This document shows positions 24,744 through 31,526 of a stretch of DNA of 64,000 bases, one piece after another. The stretch spans positions 1-64,000 of the forward strand of contig CARTDA010000012.1 of the NCBI GenBank assembly GCA_949066965.1, in the 5' to 3' direction. The stretch is from COE1 sp949066965. Its GTDB lineage: Bacteria > Bacillota > Clostridia > Lachnospirales > Lachnospiraceae. The notes beneath the pieces are model-generated. The model had not been told where the DNA came from, did no database searches, and saw nothing but the letters and a program-made list of their open reading frames with translations. Numbering within the stretch: position 1 is the first letter of the stretch; every line of letters begins with the position of its first letter. Made by a program: the position numbers and the translations under genes.

Positions 24744-24792
24744 GGAAGATTTATTCTTCCCTGCTCGTGCGCCGGGCGTCCGTGTGCATAAT
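24744..24792 (-). repeat. Palindromic intergenic repeat, short copy
   Basis: On the minus strand it reads ATGCACACGGACGCCCGGCG then CACGAGCAGGGAAGA. This is copy 1 (507-570) with the inner 30-bp palindrome missing. It lies between the manA stop and the shared terminator. Confidence 0.55.
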
Positions 24793-24840
24793 AAAACGGG
24801 GCAGGGAAATATCAGTCTTCCCTGCCCCGTTTTGGGATTT
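24793..24840. terminator. Bidirectional terminator of manA and pfp
   Basis: AAAACGGGGCAGGGAA (24793-24808) and TTCCCTGCCCCGTTTT (24818-24833) form a perfect 16-bp stem with A- and T-runs on the two sides. It separates two converging genes. Confidence 0.9.
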
Positions 24841-26067
24841 TTAAAGCGTCAGCCGCAGGTGCCTTGGCAGTCCGTCCACCATGACGGGGGACAGTTCCGC
24901 CTGTATCAGGGGTCTGATATAGTGAATCAGGTCGTCTGACACATAGGTGTTGTCGCGCGTAATCCACTCCAGCGGGACTTTCTTCTCGATATTGGCAATC
25001 TTGTGGACATCCTGCGTGCCTGTCGTGCAGATGTAGGGATCCTCGGAGACACGGTCCAGCACGACGACCTTTCCGGTGTCGCCCTCGAAAGCTGCCTTGA
25101 CTGCGGCGCCGCCCACCTGGAATGCCTCGGTGATGTCGACGCGGGAGGCCATGTGTGAGGCACAGCGCTGTAATGTGCTCAGCTCAATGGCGCGCGTCTT
25201 GACACCAAACTCGGCGCCGACCTTGTCTGCCAGGAATTTTGCGGCGCCCTGGAGCTGCTTGTGCCCGAATGCGTCGACAAATTCCACGTGATCCTTGAGC
25301 TCAAAGACATAGCGTCCGTCGGCAACCTTGATACCCTCGGACACGGCAATGACAACCGAGCGCTTGTTCTGGCAGAGCTGTTTGACCTTTTCCATGAACG
25401 CGTCAATGTCAAACGCGACCTCGGGGAGGTAAATCATGTCAACGCCCTCGCAGTCCTCGCCTGCGGAAAGCGCCGTGGCGGCAGTGAGCCATCCGGCGTT
25501 GCGCCCCATGATTTCAAGGATGGTGATAACGGGATAGTCATACACAAGGCCGTCCCGGATAATTTCCTTGGTGACAGATGCGATATACTTGGCAGCGCTT
25601 CCGTAACCGGGCGTGTGATCCGTGCAGGCGAGGTCGTTGTCAATGGTTTTTGGCACACCCATGAACTTGATGTCGCTGCTAATCAGGATGGCATAGTCCG
25701 AAAGCTTTTTGATCGTGTCCATGGAGTCGTTGCCGCCGATATAGAAAAACGCCTCGATATCGAGTTCTTCCAATATCTGGAATATCTTGTCATAGGTCTC
25801 CTTGCCATCACGGATTTCGGGGAGCTTGTAGCGGCAGGAGCCGAGGAATGACGATGGCGTGCGCTTCAAAAGGTCAATGTCCAAATCGGACCGGATATGT
25901 GCGGACAAATCGACATACTGCCTGTCCAGAAGCCCTTTCACTCCATGCAGCATACCATATACTGTCCTGGCGCCGCGGTCGCGTGCTGTCTTATAAACAC
26001 CTACCAGACTTGAATTGATGACTGACGTGGGTCCGCCGGACTGGCCGACGATAACATTTCCGTGCAT
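24841..26067 (-). CDS. pfp: PPi-dependent 6-phosphofructokinase
   Basis: A 408-residue phosphofructokinase. NVIVGQSGGPTSVINSSL is the N-terminal phosphate-binding strand. Two signatures point to pyrophosphate rather than ATP as donor: GGNDSMDT, where ATP enzymes have GGDGS, and PKTIDND, where ATP enzymes have GTIDND. MGRNAGW is the sugar-phosphate site. It phosphorylates fructose-6-phosphate to fructose-1,6-bisphosphate reversibly. The start at 26067 has AGGAGG six bases upstream; a longer frame upstream is not used. It converges on the GH1-ManA gene, whose product makes its substrate, and is divergent from the aldolase gene, sharing cre-like sites. Confidence 0.88.
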   Translation of the reverse strand: MHGNVIVGQSGGPTSVINSSLVGVYKTARDRGARTVYGMLHGVKGLLDRQYVDLSAHIRSDLDIDLLKRTPSSFLGSCRYKLPEIRDGKETYDKIFQILEELDIEAFFYIGGNDSMDTIKKLSDYAILISSDIKFMGVPKTIDNDLACTDHTPGYGSAAKYIASVTKEIIRDGLVYDYPVITILEIMGRNAGWLTAATALSAGEDCEGVDMIYLPEVAFDIDAFMEKVKQLCQNKRSVVIAVSEGIKVADGRYVFELKDHVEFVDAFGHKQLQGAAKFLADKVGAEFGVKTRAIELSTLQRCASHMASRVDITEAFQVGGAAVKAAFEGDTGKVVVLDRVSEDPYICTTGTQDVHKIANIEKKVPLEWITRDNTYVSDDLIHYIRPLIQAELSPVMVDGLPRHLRLTL

Positions 26068-26170
26068 ATGTAACCTCCTAAATGAAAATATTGTCCCGGG
26101 CAGGCATTTTATGCTGTGCCCATCCTGGAGCACTGCGTGTTGCGCAAAGTTCAGTATGGATGTGACACGT

Positions 26171-26186
26171 GTGAAAGTGCTTACAT
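26171..26186. promoter_or_regulatory. cre-like site before pfp
   Basis: On the minus strand ATGTAAGCACTTTCAC shares 14 of 16 bases with the site before fba (26578). The form TGTAAGCACTTnCA fits the CcpA/LacI-family cre pattern except for CA in place of the central CG. Confidence 0.5.
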
Positions 26187-26338
26187 TAGCATGTAAAAAT
26201 GGTGGCAGCCATAACGCGGTGTATGCACGCCAATTTTCATCTGCCGTGTATACAATATGTGCGTATGAATGCCATATATACACAAATACTGAATTGTAAC
26301 AACATTTTAACTGGTAACAGGGATAATATAGATCCAAC

Positions 26339-26508
26339 GTAACAGTTCAGCCTTCGGCTTCCTGTTACAGGCATCAAGCCATGCAAAACCACTTCGTTGG
26401 TGTCAAAGCCACGTTCCGTGGCTTGATGCACCTCAGCCACTACGCTGCTTCACGTGGCTTGTAAGCCATAATTTGCAGCAAGTGCAAAGTCCTGGGCTGA
26501 ACTGTTAC
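26339..26508 (+). mobile_element. MITE copy 2 (170 bp) with perfect 8-bp duplication
   Basis: GTAACAGTTCAGCC...GGGCTGAACTGTTAC, flanked on both sides by GATCCAAC (26331-26338 and 26509-26516), a perfect 8-bp target-site duplication. It is about 93-95 percent identical to copy 1 by eye. It lies between the cre-like sites of pfp and fba and so lengthens their divergent regulatory region. Confidence 0.9.
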
Positions 26509-26577
26509 GATCCAACAACTGCTGATGCTGTGAGTGTAACATGTTTTGCCAGATTTTACAATAGTTTTGTCCAAAAA

Positions 26578-26593
26578 ATGTAAGCACTTACAT
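26578..26593. promoter_or_regulatory. cre-like operator before fba
   Basis: ATGTAAG-CA-CTTACAT has perfect 7-bp arms. It lies 42 bp upstream of the fba -35 element. The matching site before pfp suggests one regulator, CcpA or a LacI relative, for both glycolytic genes. Confidence 0.55.
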
Positions 26594-26634
26594 ATAATAT
26601 TGCTTTTATTCTGGAAAAAAGCCATGTTAAAAAA

Positions 26635-26663
26635 TTGACATTTATCCCCAATAGGGATATACT
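26635..26663 (+). promoter_or_regulatory. fba promoter
   Basis: TTGACA (26635-26640), a 17-bp spacer, then TATACT (26658-26663): near-consensus sigma-A elements 88 bp before the start codon. Confidence 0.8.
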
Positions 26664-26750
26664 AAGACTATCGGCGGGGAAGGAACTGAATAGTTCCTGA
26701 CTGCCAAATTGATGCGAAATGAATATTATGATTAATGGAGGTTTGGTTTT

Positions 26751-27614
26751 ATGTTAGTATCAGCTACAGAAATGCTTAAGAAAGCAAAAGAAGGTCACTA
26801 CGCGGTAGGTCAGTTCAATATCAATAACCTTGAGTGGACAAAAGCAATTTTACAGACGGCACAGGAGTTAAACAGCCCTGTTATCCTTGGCGTTTCCGAG
26901 GGTGCCGGCAAGTATATGACAGGCTTTGAGACGGTTGCAGCGATGGTTAAGGCGATGGACAAGAGCCTTGGGATCACTGTTCCGGTAGCGCTTCACTTAG
27001 ACCATGGTACTTATGACGGATGCTACAAGTGCATCAAGGCAGGCTTCTCATCAATCATGTTTGACGGTTCCCACTATGCAATTGAGGAGAACATCGATAA
27101 GACAAAAGAGCTCGTCGCAGTGGCACATCAGCTTGGTCTCTCCATCGAGGCTGAGGTTGGTTCCATCGGCGGAGAGGAAGATGGCGTTGTAGGAATGGGC
27201 GAGTGCGCAGACCCGGCAGAGTGCAAGCAGATTGCGGATCTGGGCGTTGACATGCTCGCGGCAGGCATCGGCAACATCCACGGAAAATATCCTGCAAACT
27301 GGGCAGGCTTAAGCTTTGAGACTCTCGACGCAATCCAGCAGAAGACTGGCGCTATGCCACTGGTTCTTCACGGCGGCACAGGGATTCCGGAGGATATGAT
27401 TAAGAAGGCAATCTCCCTTGGCGTTGCAAAGATTAACGTAAATACAGAGTGCCAGCTCTATTTCCAGGAGGCTACTCGTAAGTATATTGAGGCTGGAAAG
27501 GACCTGGAAGGCAAGGGATTTGACCCGCGTAAGCTCCTTGCACCGGGCTGCGAGGCAATCAAGGAAATCGTGAAGATTAAGATGGAGCTGTTTGGTTCTG
27601 TCGGAAAAGCGTAA
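26751..27614 (+). CDS. fba: Class II fructose-1,6-bisphosphate aldolase
   Basis: A 287-residue zinc-dependent aldolase splitting fructose-1,6-bisphosphate into glyceraldehyde-3-phosphate and dihydroxyacetone phosphate. HLDHG (residues about 82-86) holds the catalytic Asp and a zinc ligand, EAEVGSIGG gives the glycyl loop, GNIHGKY and LVLHGGTGIP carry further zinc and phosphate ligands, and KINVNTEC ends the barrel. Length and motifs are those of the standard Gram-positive enzyme. It has its own strong promoter and terminator and so forms a monocistronic unit divergent from pfp, the preceding step in glycolysis. The ribosome site is GGAGG. Confidence 0.95.
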   Translation: MLVSATEMLKKAKEGHYAVGQFNINNLEWTKAILQTAQELNSPVILGVSEGAGKYMTGFETVAAMVKAMDKSLGITVPVALHLDHGTYDGCYKCIKAGFSSIMFDGSHYAIEENIDKTKELVAVAHQLGLSIEAEVGSIGGEEDGVVGMGECADPAECKQIADLGVDMLAAGIGNIHGKYPANWAGLSFETLDAIQQKTGAMPLVLHGGTGIPEDMIKKAISLGVAKINVNTECQLYFQEATRKYIEAGKDLEGKGFDPRKLLAPGCEAIKEIVKIKMELFGSVGKA

Positions 27615-27632
27615 GATGTTGATATAAAATAC

Positions 27633-27668
27633 AAAAAACAGCAGGTCGCATGGCCTGTTGTTTTTTTG
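27633..27668 (+). terminator. fba terminator
   Basis: AAAAAACAGCAGG pairs with CCTGTTGTTTTTTT (one G-U pair), with an 8-nt loop and a long T-run. It may also serve the convergent acetyltransferase gene. Confidence 0.85.
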
Positions 27669-27681
27669 TTCATGTTCTGTT

Positions 27682-28170
27682 TCACTCCTCTGTATCCGTA
27701 TAACTTTCCATGTATCTTCTGTAAGTCTTTAGGCCTGCACTTTCATAAAATGCCAGTGCGCCGTCATTAAATTCCCACATATCAAGTTCTATTCTTTTAA
27801 AGCCGCGGTTTTTTGCATCTTCTTTGATAAAATCGATCATGGCAGTAGCAATGCCTTTCCGCCTGTGCTTTTCATCCACCCCGAACTCCTCTATATGGAA
27901 ATACCGCCGTTCCTTATTATAAGGAGATTCCGGTCTCGCTATATGCTGGACTACAGCAAATCCAACGATTTCGCGCTCAAGGGCGGCAACAATAACCCCG
28001 CTGTTTTCCTCGTCGAATCTGGTATATACAAATGGTTCTATGAACTGCCATCCGTCCTCACGAAATATATCCGGGCGTCCCTTAACATGGACCTCATTGA
28101 CCTGTCTGCGAATGTTATTTACAGACTCAAGTTCTTCTCTTTTTGCATATCTTACAATTAAATTTTCCAT
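27682..28170 (-). CDS. GNAT-family N-acetyltransferase
   Basis: A 162-residue GNAT acetyltransferase. Motif A with the acetyl-CoA loop reads EFGVDEKHRRKGIATAMI (R-R-K-G-I-A), and motif B includes LDMWEFNDGALAFYESAGL. The substrate is not predictable; the closest general type is the RimI-like stand-alone group. The start is the second ATG at 28170, six bases after GGAGG; the first ATG touches the ribosome site. It is convergent with fba and followed upstream by another GNAT gene on the same strand, with about 70 bp between them. Confidence 0.85.
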   Translation of the reverse strand: MENLIVRYAKREELESVNNIRRQVNEVHVKGRPDIFREDGWQFIEPFVYTRFDEENSGVIVAALEREIVGFAVVQHIARPESPYNKERRYFHIEEFGVDEKHRRKGIATAMIDFIKEDAKNRGFKRIELDMWEFNDGALAFYESAGLKTYRRYMESYTDTEE

Positions 28171-28240
28171 ATACATCCTCCGTGTTAAATGATATCAATC
28201 CTTTTGGACCGTAAATCCAACCTTTACCCCAAAAGCATTG

Positions 28241-28741
28241 TTAACGAATCTTTCTGAATTTCTCCAACCGGTAATGCTGCTCGGCATCCAGTTCTTTTAT
28301 TCCATTTTTATATTCATATCCCTTTTTTCGATAAAATTCTACCGCAGTAATAGATGCGGGAATTTCTATTCTTTCTGCTCTTAAAAATAATTCATCGGAT
28401 TCAAGGGTATCAATGATATAGCTGCCAATCCCCTGCCCATGAAATTCCGGCAGCACAAAAATTGTAAGCAATATACTTTCTGTAAGGCTTCCCCAGAAAC
28501 TTGATATAGAACCAACACCCACAATTTTATTTTCATTCCAGAATACATACACATGTGCGTATTCTGCTACGCCTTTGAACCAGTTCACATCATGCGTGTC
28601 ACAGAGTGCTGCCATAGCCCTTTCCCCATAATCCTTCACATTGACTTCCCTGAAATTTCTATGTATCAGCCTGACAATTTCTTCCGCATCTTCTTCACGA
28701 TAAGGCAGAGTGACAATTTCTGTTCCATTTGATAATTTCAT
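28241..28741 (-). CDS. GNAT-family N-acetyltransferase
   Basis: A 166-residue GNAT acetyltransferase. Acetyl-CoA motif A is TIFVLPEFHGQGIGSYIIDTLE (key residues H-G-Q-G-I-G), preceded by VYVFWNENKIVGVGSI, and the C-terminal VEFYRKKGYEYKNG is the usual motif B. The substrate is unknown. The start ATG at 28741 follows GGAGGATTATT. The open frame extends 36 codons upstream, but that part is the same leader element that precedes the MreB-like gene at 679 and is not likely to be translated. Confidence 0.83.
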   Translation of the reverse strand: MKLSNGTEIVTLPYREEDAEEIVRLIHRNFREVNVKDYGERAMAALCDTHDVNWFKGVAEYAHVYVFWNENKIVGVGSISSFWGSLTESILLTIFVLPEFHGQGIGSYIIDTLESDELFLRAERIEIPASITAVEFYRKKGYEYKNGIKELDAEQHYRLEKFRKIR

Positions 28742-28821
28742 AATAATCCTCCATTCTTGATAAAGTCTGCGAATTTGGGCGTAAGCACAAATTTGCCCTG
28801 TGAAAAATTTATTTTTCACAG
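28742..28821 (-). repeat. Shared leader element, copy B
   Basis: Minus strand: a perfect hairpin CTGTGAAAAA/TTTTTCACAG (28798-28821), then GGGCAAATTTGTGCTTACGCC, CAAATTCGC, and finally CAAGAATGGAGGATTA at the ribosome site. It matches 622-678 almost base for base although the downstream genes differ. Beyond it, 28822-29221 holds no gene I can support. Confidence 0.65.
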
Positions 28822-29221
28822 TAACTCCTTTCCAAACAAAAAAATACACTAAACATACAATATGTCCAGTGCACTTCCAAAACTATCGGCTATTACAAGC
28901 ATCTTATAAAAAACATGACTTACACTTACCGATTTATATGCACAGACATATCAGACCTACCTGCGTAACTGTGCATTCAATCGAAACACAATTACCTCTA
29001 AGTACGTCCGTAATACATGTACATATAGTTCATTGTAAAATGTAAGTTCTGCATTTCCATGTTCTCCTAAATTTTTTTTATAGACTACCATAATTCTATT
29101 TATATGTCAAGAAAAATATTTGAGGGCTGTCTGTCTCTTGTTTTCGGTTGCCTGCTTTTTTACCGTACATGGGCATTATGGCATGGGTTGATATAGGAGC
29201 AGTCGGTAAACCAATCTTATG

Positions 29222-29250
29222 TTGTGAAAAAAGACAGCATCGTATATACT
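29222..29250 (+). promoter_or_regulatory. Promoter of small-protein gene
   Basis: TTGTGA (29222-29227), a 17-bp spacer, then TATACT (29245-29250), 43 bp before the ATG at 29294. Confidence 0.6.
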
Positions 29251-29293
29251 GATAGCAGGAAAACAACTCATTCCAGACAAGGGAGGATGTCAT

Positions 29294-29467
29294 ATGAATG
29301 AAAACAAGGCAGGACTCGAAAAGCTGTGCAGTGCAATCCTGTTCATAAACTCATTCATCCCATCCACATCATTCATGAGGAGTGCCTTGATGAAATTACC
29401 ATATGCCATTTCACAGATTCGGAAATATGGGTTTGCATTTAAGGGCAAAGAGTGCCTGATCGGATAA
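29294..29467 (+). CDS. Possible 57-residue small protein
   Basis: An open frame of 57 codons (MNENKAGLEKLCSAIL...) with a strong ribosome site, GGGAGG seven bases before the ATG, a promoter with 17-bp spacing and a clean terminator 47 bp after the stop. That full set of signals makes it more than a chance frame. The product is basic and moderately hydrophobic, with a CSAILFINSFIPSTSF stretch too polar for a clear membrane helix. I recognise no family. It is convergent with pyrG. It could alternatively be a regulatory RNA whose open frame is incidental. Confidence 0.5.
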   Translation: MNENKAGLEKLCSAILFINSFIPSTSFMRSALMKLPYAISQIRKYGFAFKGKECLIG

Positions 29468-29513
29468 ATACTGCCATGTGGGGCAGGGAAAAAATCTCCC
29501 ACAAACACGCTAT

Positions 29514-29542
29514 AGGGGGCTGTCGGACAGCCCCCTGTTTTT
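29514..29542 (+). terminator. Terminator of small-protein unit
   Basis: AGGGGGCTG (29514-29522) and CAGCCCCCT (29528-29536) form a perfect 9-bp stem with a 5-nt loop, followed by GTTTTTT. The T-run lies only on the plus strand. Confidence 0.85.
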
Positions 29543-29545
29543 TGG

Positions 29546-31156
29546 TTATTTTTTCCCTTTATGTTTAATTGCCGCCTCAATCAGACCCTTAAACAGGGGA
29601 TGCGGCCTGTTCGGCCTGCTCTTTAATTCCGGATGCGCCTGTGTTGCAAGGAAGAACGGATGGGAGGTGATTTCCACCATTTCCACAATACGCCCGTCGG
29701 GAGAAAGCCCTGACAAAAGCATTCCTTTTTCCGTGACGCAGGCGCGGTAGTCATTGTTGACCTCATAGCGGTGCCGGTGGCGTTCATGGATGACCTCGTT
29801 TCCATATAGCCTGTACGCTTTGGATGCTGCATCCAGGTGGCACTCGTAGGAACCGAGCCGCAGCGTGCCGCCGATATCCTCCACGCCGTTCTGGTCAGGC
29901 ATCAGGGCGATGACGGGATGCGTGGTGTTCGGATCCAGCTCAATGCTGTGCGCATCGTTGTAGCCGACCACGTTGCGGACAAACTCCACAATGGAAAGCT
30001 GCATGCCAAGACAGAGTCCGAGGAACGGGACATTATTTTCGCGCGCGTAGCGGATGGAATCAATCATGCCCTCGATGCCCCTGTCGCCAAAACCGCCGGG
30101 GACAAGGATGCCGTCCGCATCCTTGAGCGTCTCCGCCACATTTTCCGCATTGACAAGCTCGGAGTCAATCCACTTGATATTCACCGTGGCATGCTGCGGG
30201 ATTCCGCCGTGCTTTAAGGCCTCGACAACACTGATATAGGCATCGTGGAGCTGGGTATATTTTCCGACCAAGGCGATGGTGACTTCCTGTGTCGGTGTCT
30301 TGAGGTCATCGACCATCTTTGTCCAGTCCGCTAGGTCGGGTTCGGGACAGTCAAGGTGAAGGCACTCGCAGGCAACCTCGGCGAGATGTTCTTTCTCCAT
30401 GGCAAGCGGTGCTTCGTAGAGGTACTCGACATCGAGGTTCTGGAGCACATGGGAGTTTGGCACATTGCAGAAAAGGGCAATCTTGTCCTTTAACGGCTGG
30501 TCAAGCTCATGCTCGCTCCGGCATACGATGATGTCAGGCTGGATTCCCATGCCCTGCAGCTCCTTCACGCTTGCCTGCGTCGGCTTGGTCTTCATTTCCT
30601 GGGATGCGCTCAGGTAGGGAATCAGCGTCACATGAATCAGTATGGCATTTTCGTGTCCGACCTCGTGCTGGAACTGGCGGATGGACTCCAGGAAGGGCTG
30701 GCTCTCGATGTCGCCCACCGTGCCGCCGACCTCGATAATGGCAATGCGCATGTCCGGGTCAGTAAAGTTTCTGTAGAAACGGCTCTTGATTTCGTTTGTG
30801 ATGTGCGGAATCACCTGCACGGTACCGCCGCCGTAATCGCCGCGCCGTTCTTTTTGCAGGACAGTCCAGTATACTTTTCCCGTGGTAACATTGGAATTTT
30901 TGTCCAGGCTTTCGTCAATGAAACGTTCGTAGTGGCCCAGGTCAAGGTCTGTCTCGGCGCCGTCGTCCGTGACAAACACTTCGCCGTGCTGGATGGGGTT
31001 CATGGTGCCGGGGTCAATATTGATATAAGGATCGAACTTCTGCATGGTCACCTTATAACCCCTTGTCTTGAGAAGCCGTCCGAGTGAAGCGGCTGTAATC
31101 CCCTTTCCGAGACCGGAAACTACACCACCGGTTACAAATACATACTTAACTGGCAT
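29546..31156 (-). CDS. pyrG: CTP synthase
   Basis: A 536-residue CTP synthase, making CTP from UTP, ATP and glutamine. The N-terminal amidoligase begins KYVFVTGGVVSGLGKGI and contains the GGTVGDIES and HVTLIPY motifs. The C-terminal class I glutamine amidotransferase has GGFGDRG, the nucleophile Cys in FLGLCLGMQ and the catalytic His-Pro-Glu near the end (QAHPELKSRP). The start at 31156 gives the standard length and N-terminus; an upstream in-frame ATG would add 13 untypical residues. Divergent from ftsH, and no regulatory element of the B. subtilis poly-G reiterative type is evident. Confidence 0.95.
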   Translation of the reverse strand: MPVKYVFVTGGVVSGLGKGITAASLGRLLKTRGYKVTMQKFDPYINIDPGTMNPIQHGEVFVTDDGAETDLDLGHYERFIDESLDKNSNVTTGKVYWTVLQKERRGDYGGGTVQVIPHITNEIKSRFYRNFTDPDMRIAIIEVGGTVGDIESQPFLESIRQFQHEVGHENAILIHVTLIPYLSASQEMKTKPTQASVKELQGMGIQPDIIVCRSEHELDQPLKDKIALFCNVPNSHVLQNLDVEYLYEAPLAMEKEHLAEVACECLHLDCPEPDLADWTKMVDDLKTPTQEVTIALVGKYTQLHDAYISVVEALKHGGIPQHATVNIKWIDSELVNAENVAETLKDADGILVPGGFGDRGIEGMIDSIRYARENNVPFLGLCLGMQLSIVEFVRNVVGYNDAHSIELDPNTTHPVIALMPDQNGVEDIGGTLRLGSYECHLDAASKAYRLYGNEVIHERHRHRYEVNNDYRACVTEKGMLLSGLSPDGRIVEMVEITSHPFFLATQAHPELKSRPNRPHPLFKGLIEAAIKHKGKK

Positions 31157-31526
31157 AACCTTACTAATCCTTTCGTCTTTTCTTTGTGTATTCATGTTTT
31201 ATCTTTTAAAAGTATATTATACAACGTTCCGGCGAGAAAAGTCTATAGCTGACGGGAGAAAAAAACCGCTTTATTTAGAATCTTTTCATAAAGAAAATAT
31301 TGATTTATAAAACCATACTATCTATAATTATAGTTGGTCTATTTCATTTGGGTGACAGAAGCATCAATTATTTTCCTGCAAATCCTTAGTGTCTGAGGAC
31401 ATAATTTCAGGAAGATTCCTTATGATATAAATAGATTTCACAAATTTTTCAAACAAGAAGTAATTTTATACGGAGCGGCCAGTCTTTTTGGCTGCCAGTA
31501 TACTTACAGAAAGGATACCACAGGAA
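31157..31526. other. Divergent pyrG-ftsH intergenic region
   Basis: About 370 bp of AT-rich DNA between two divergent housekeeping genes. It must hold both promoters, but I see no near-consensus pair, riboswitch or coding sequence. Confidence 0.4.

Noticed and set aside
29290..29580. 96-codon minus-strand frame opposite the small-protein unit
   Set aside because: It runs through the terminator hairpin and has no ribosome site; the plus-strand unit has all signals.
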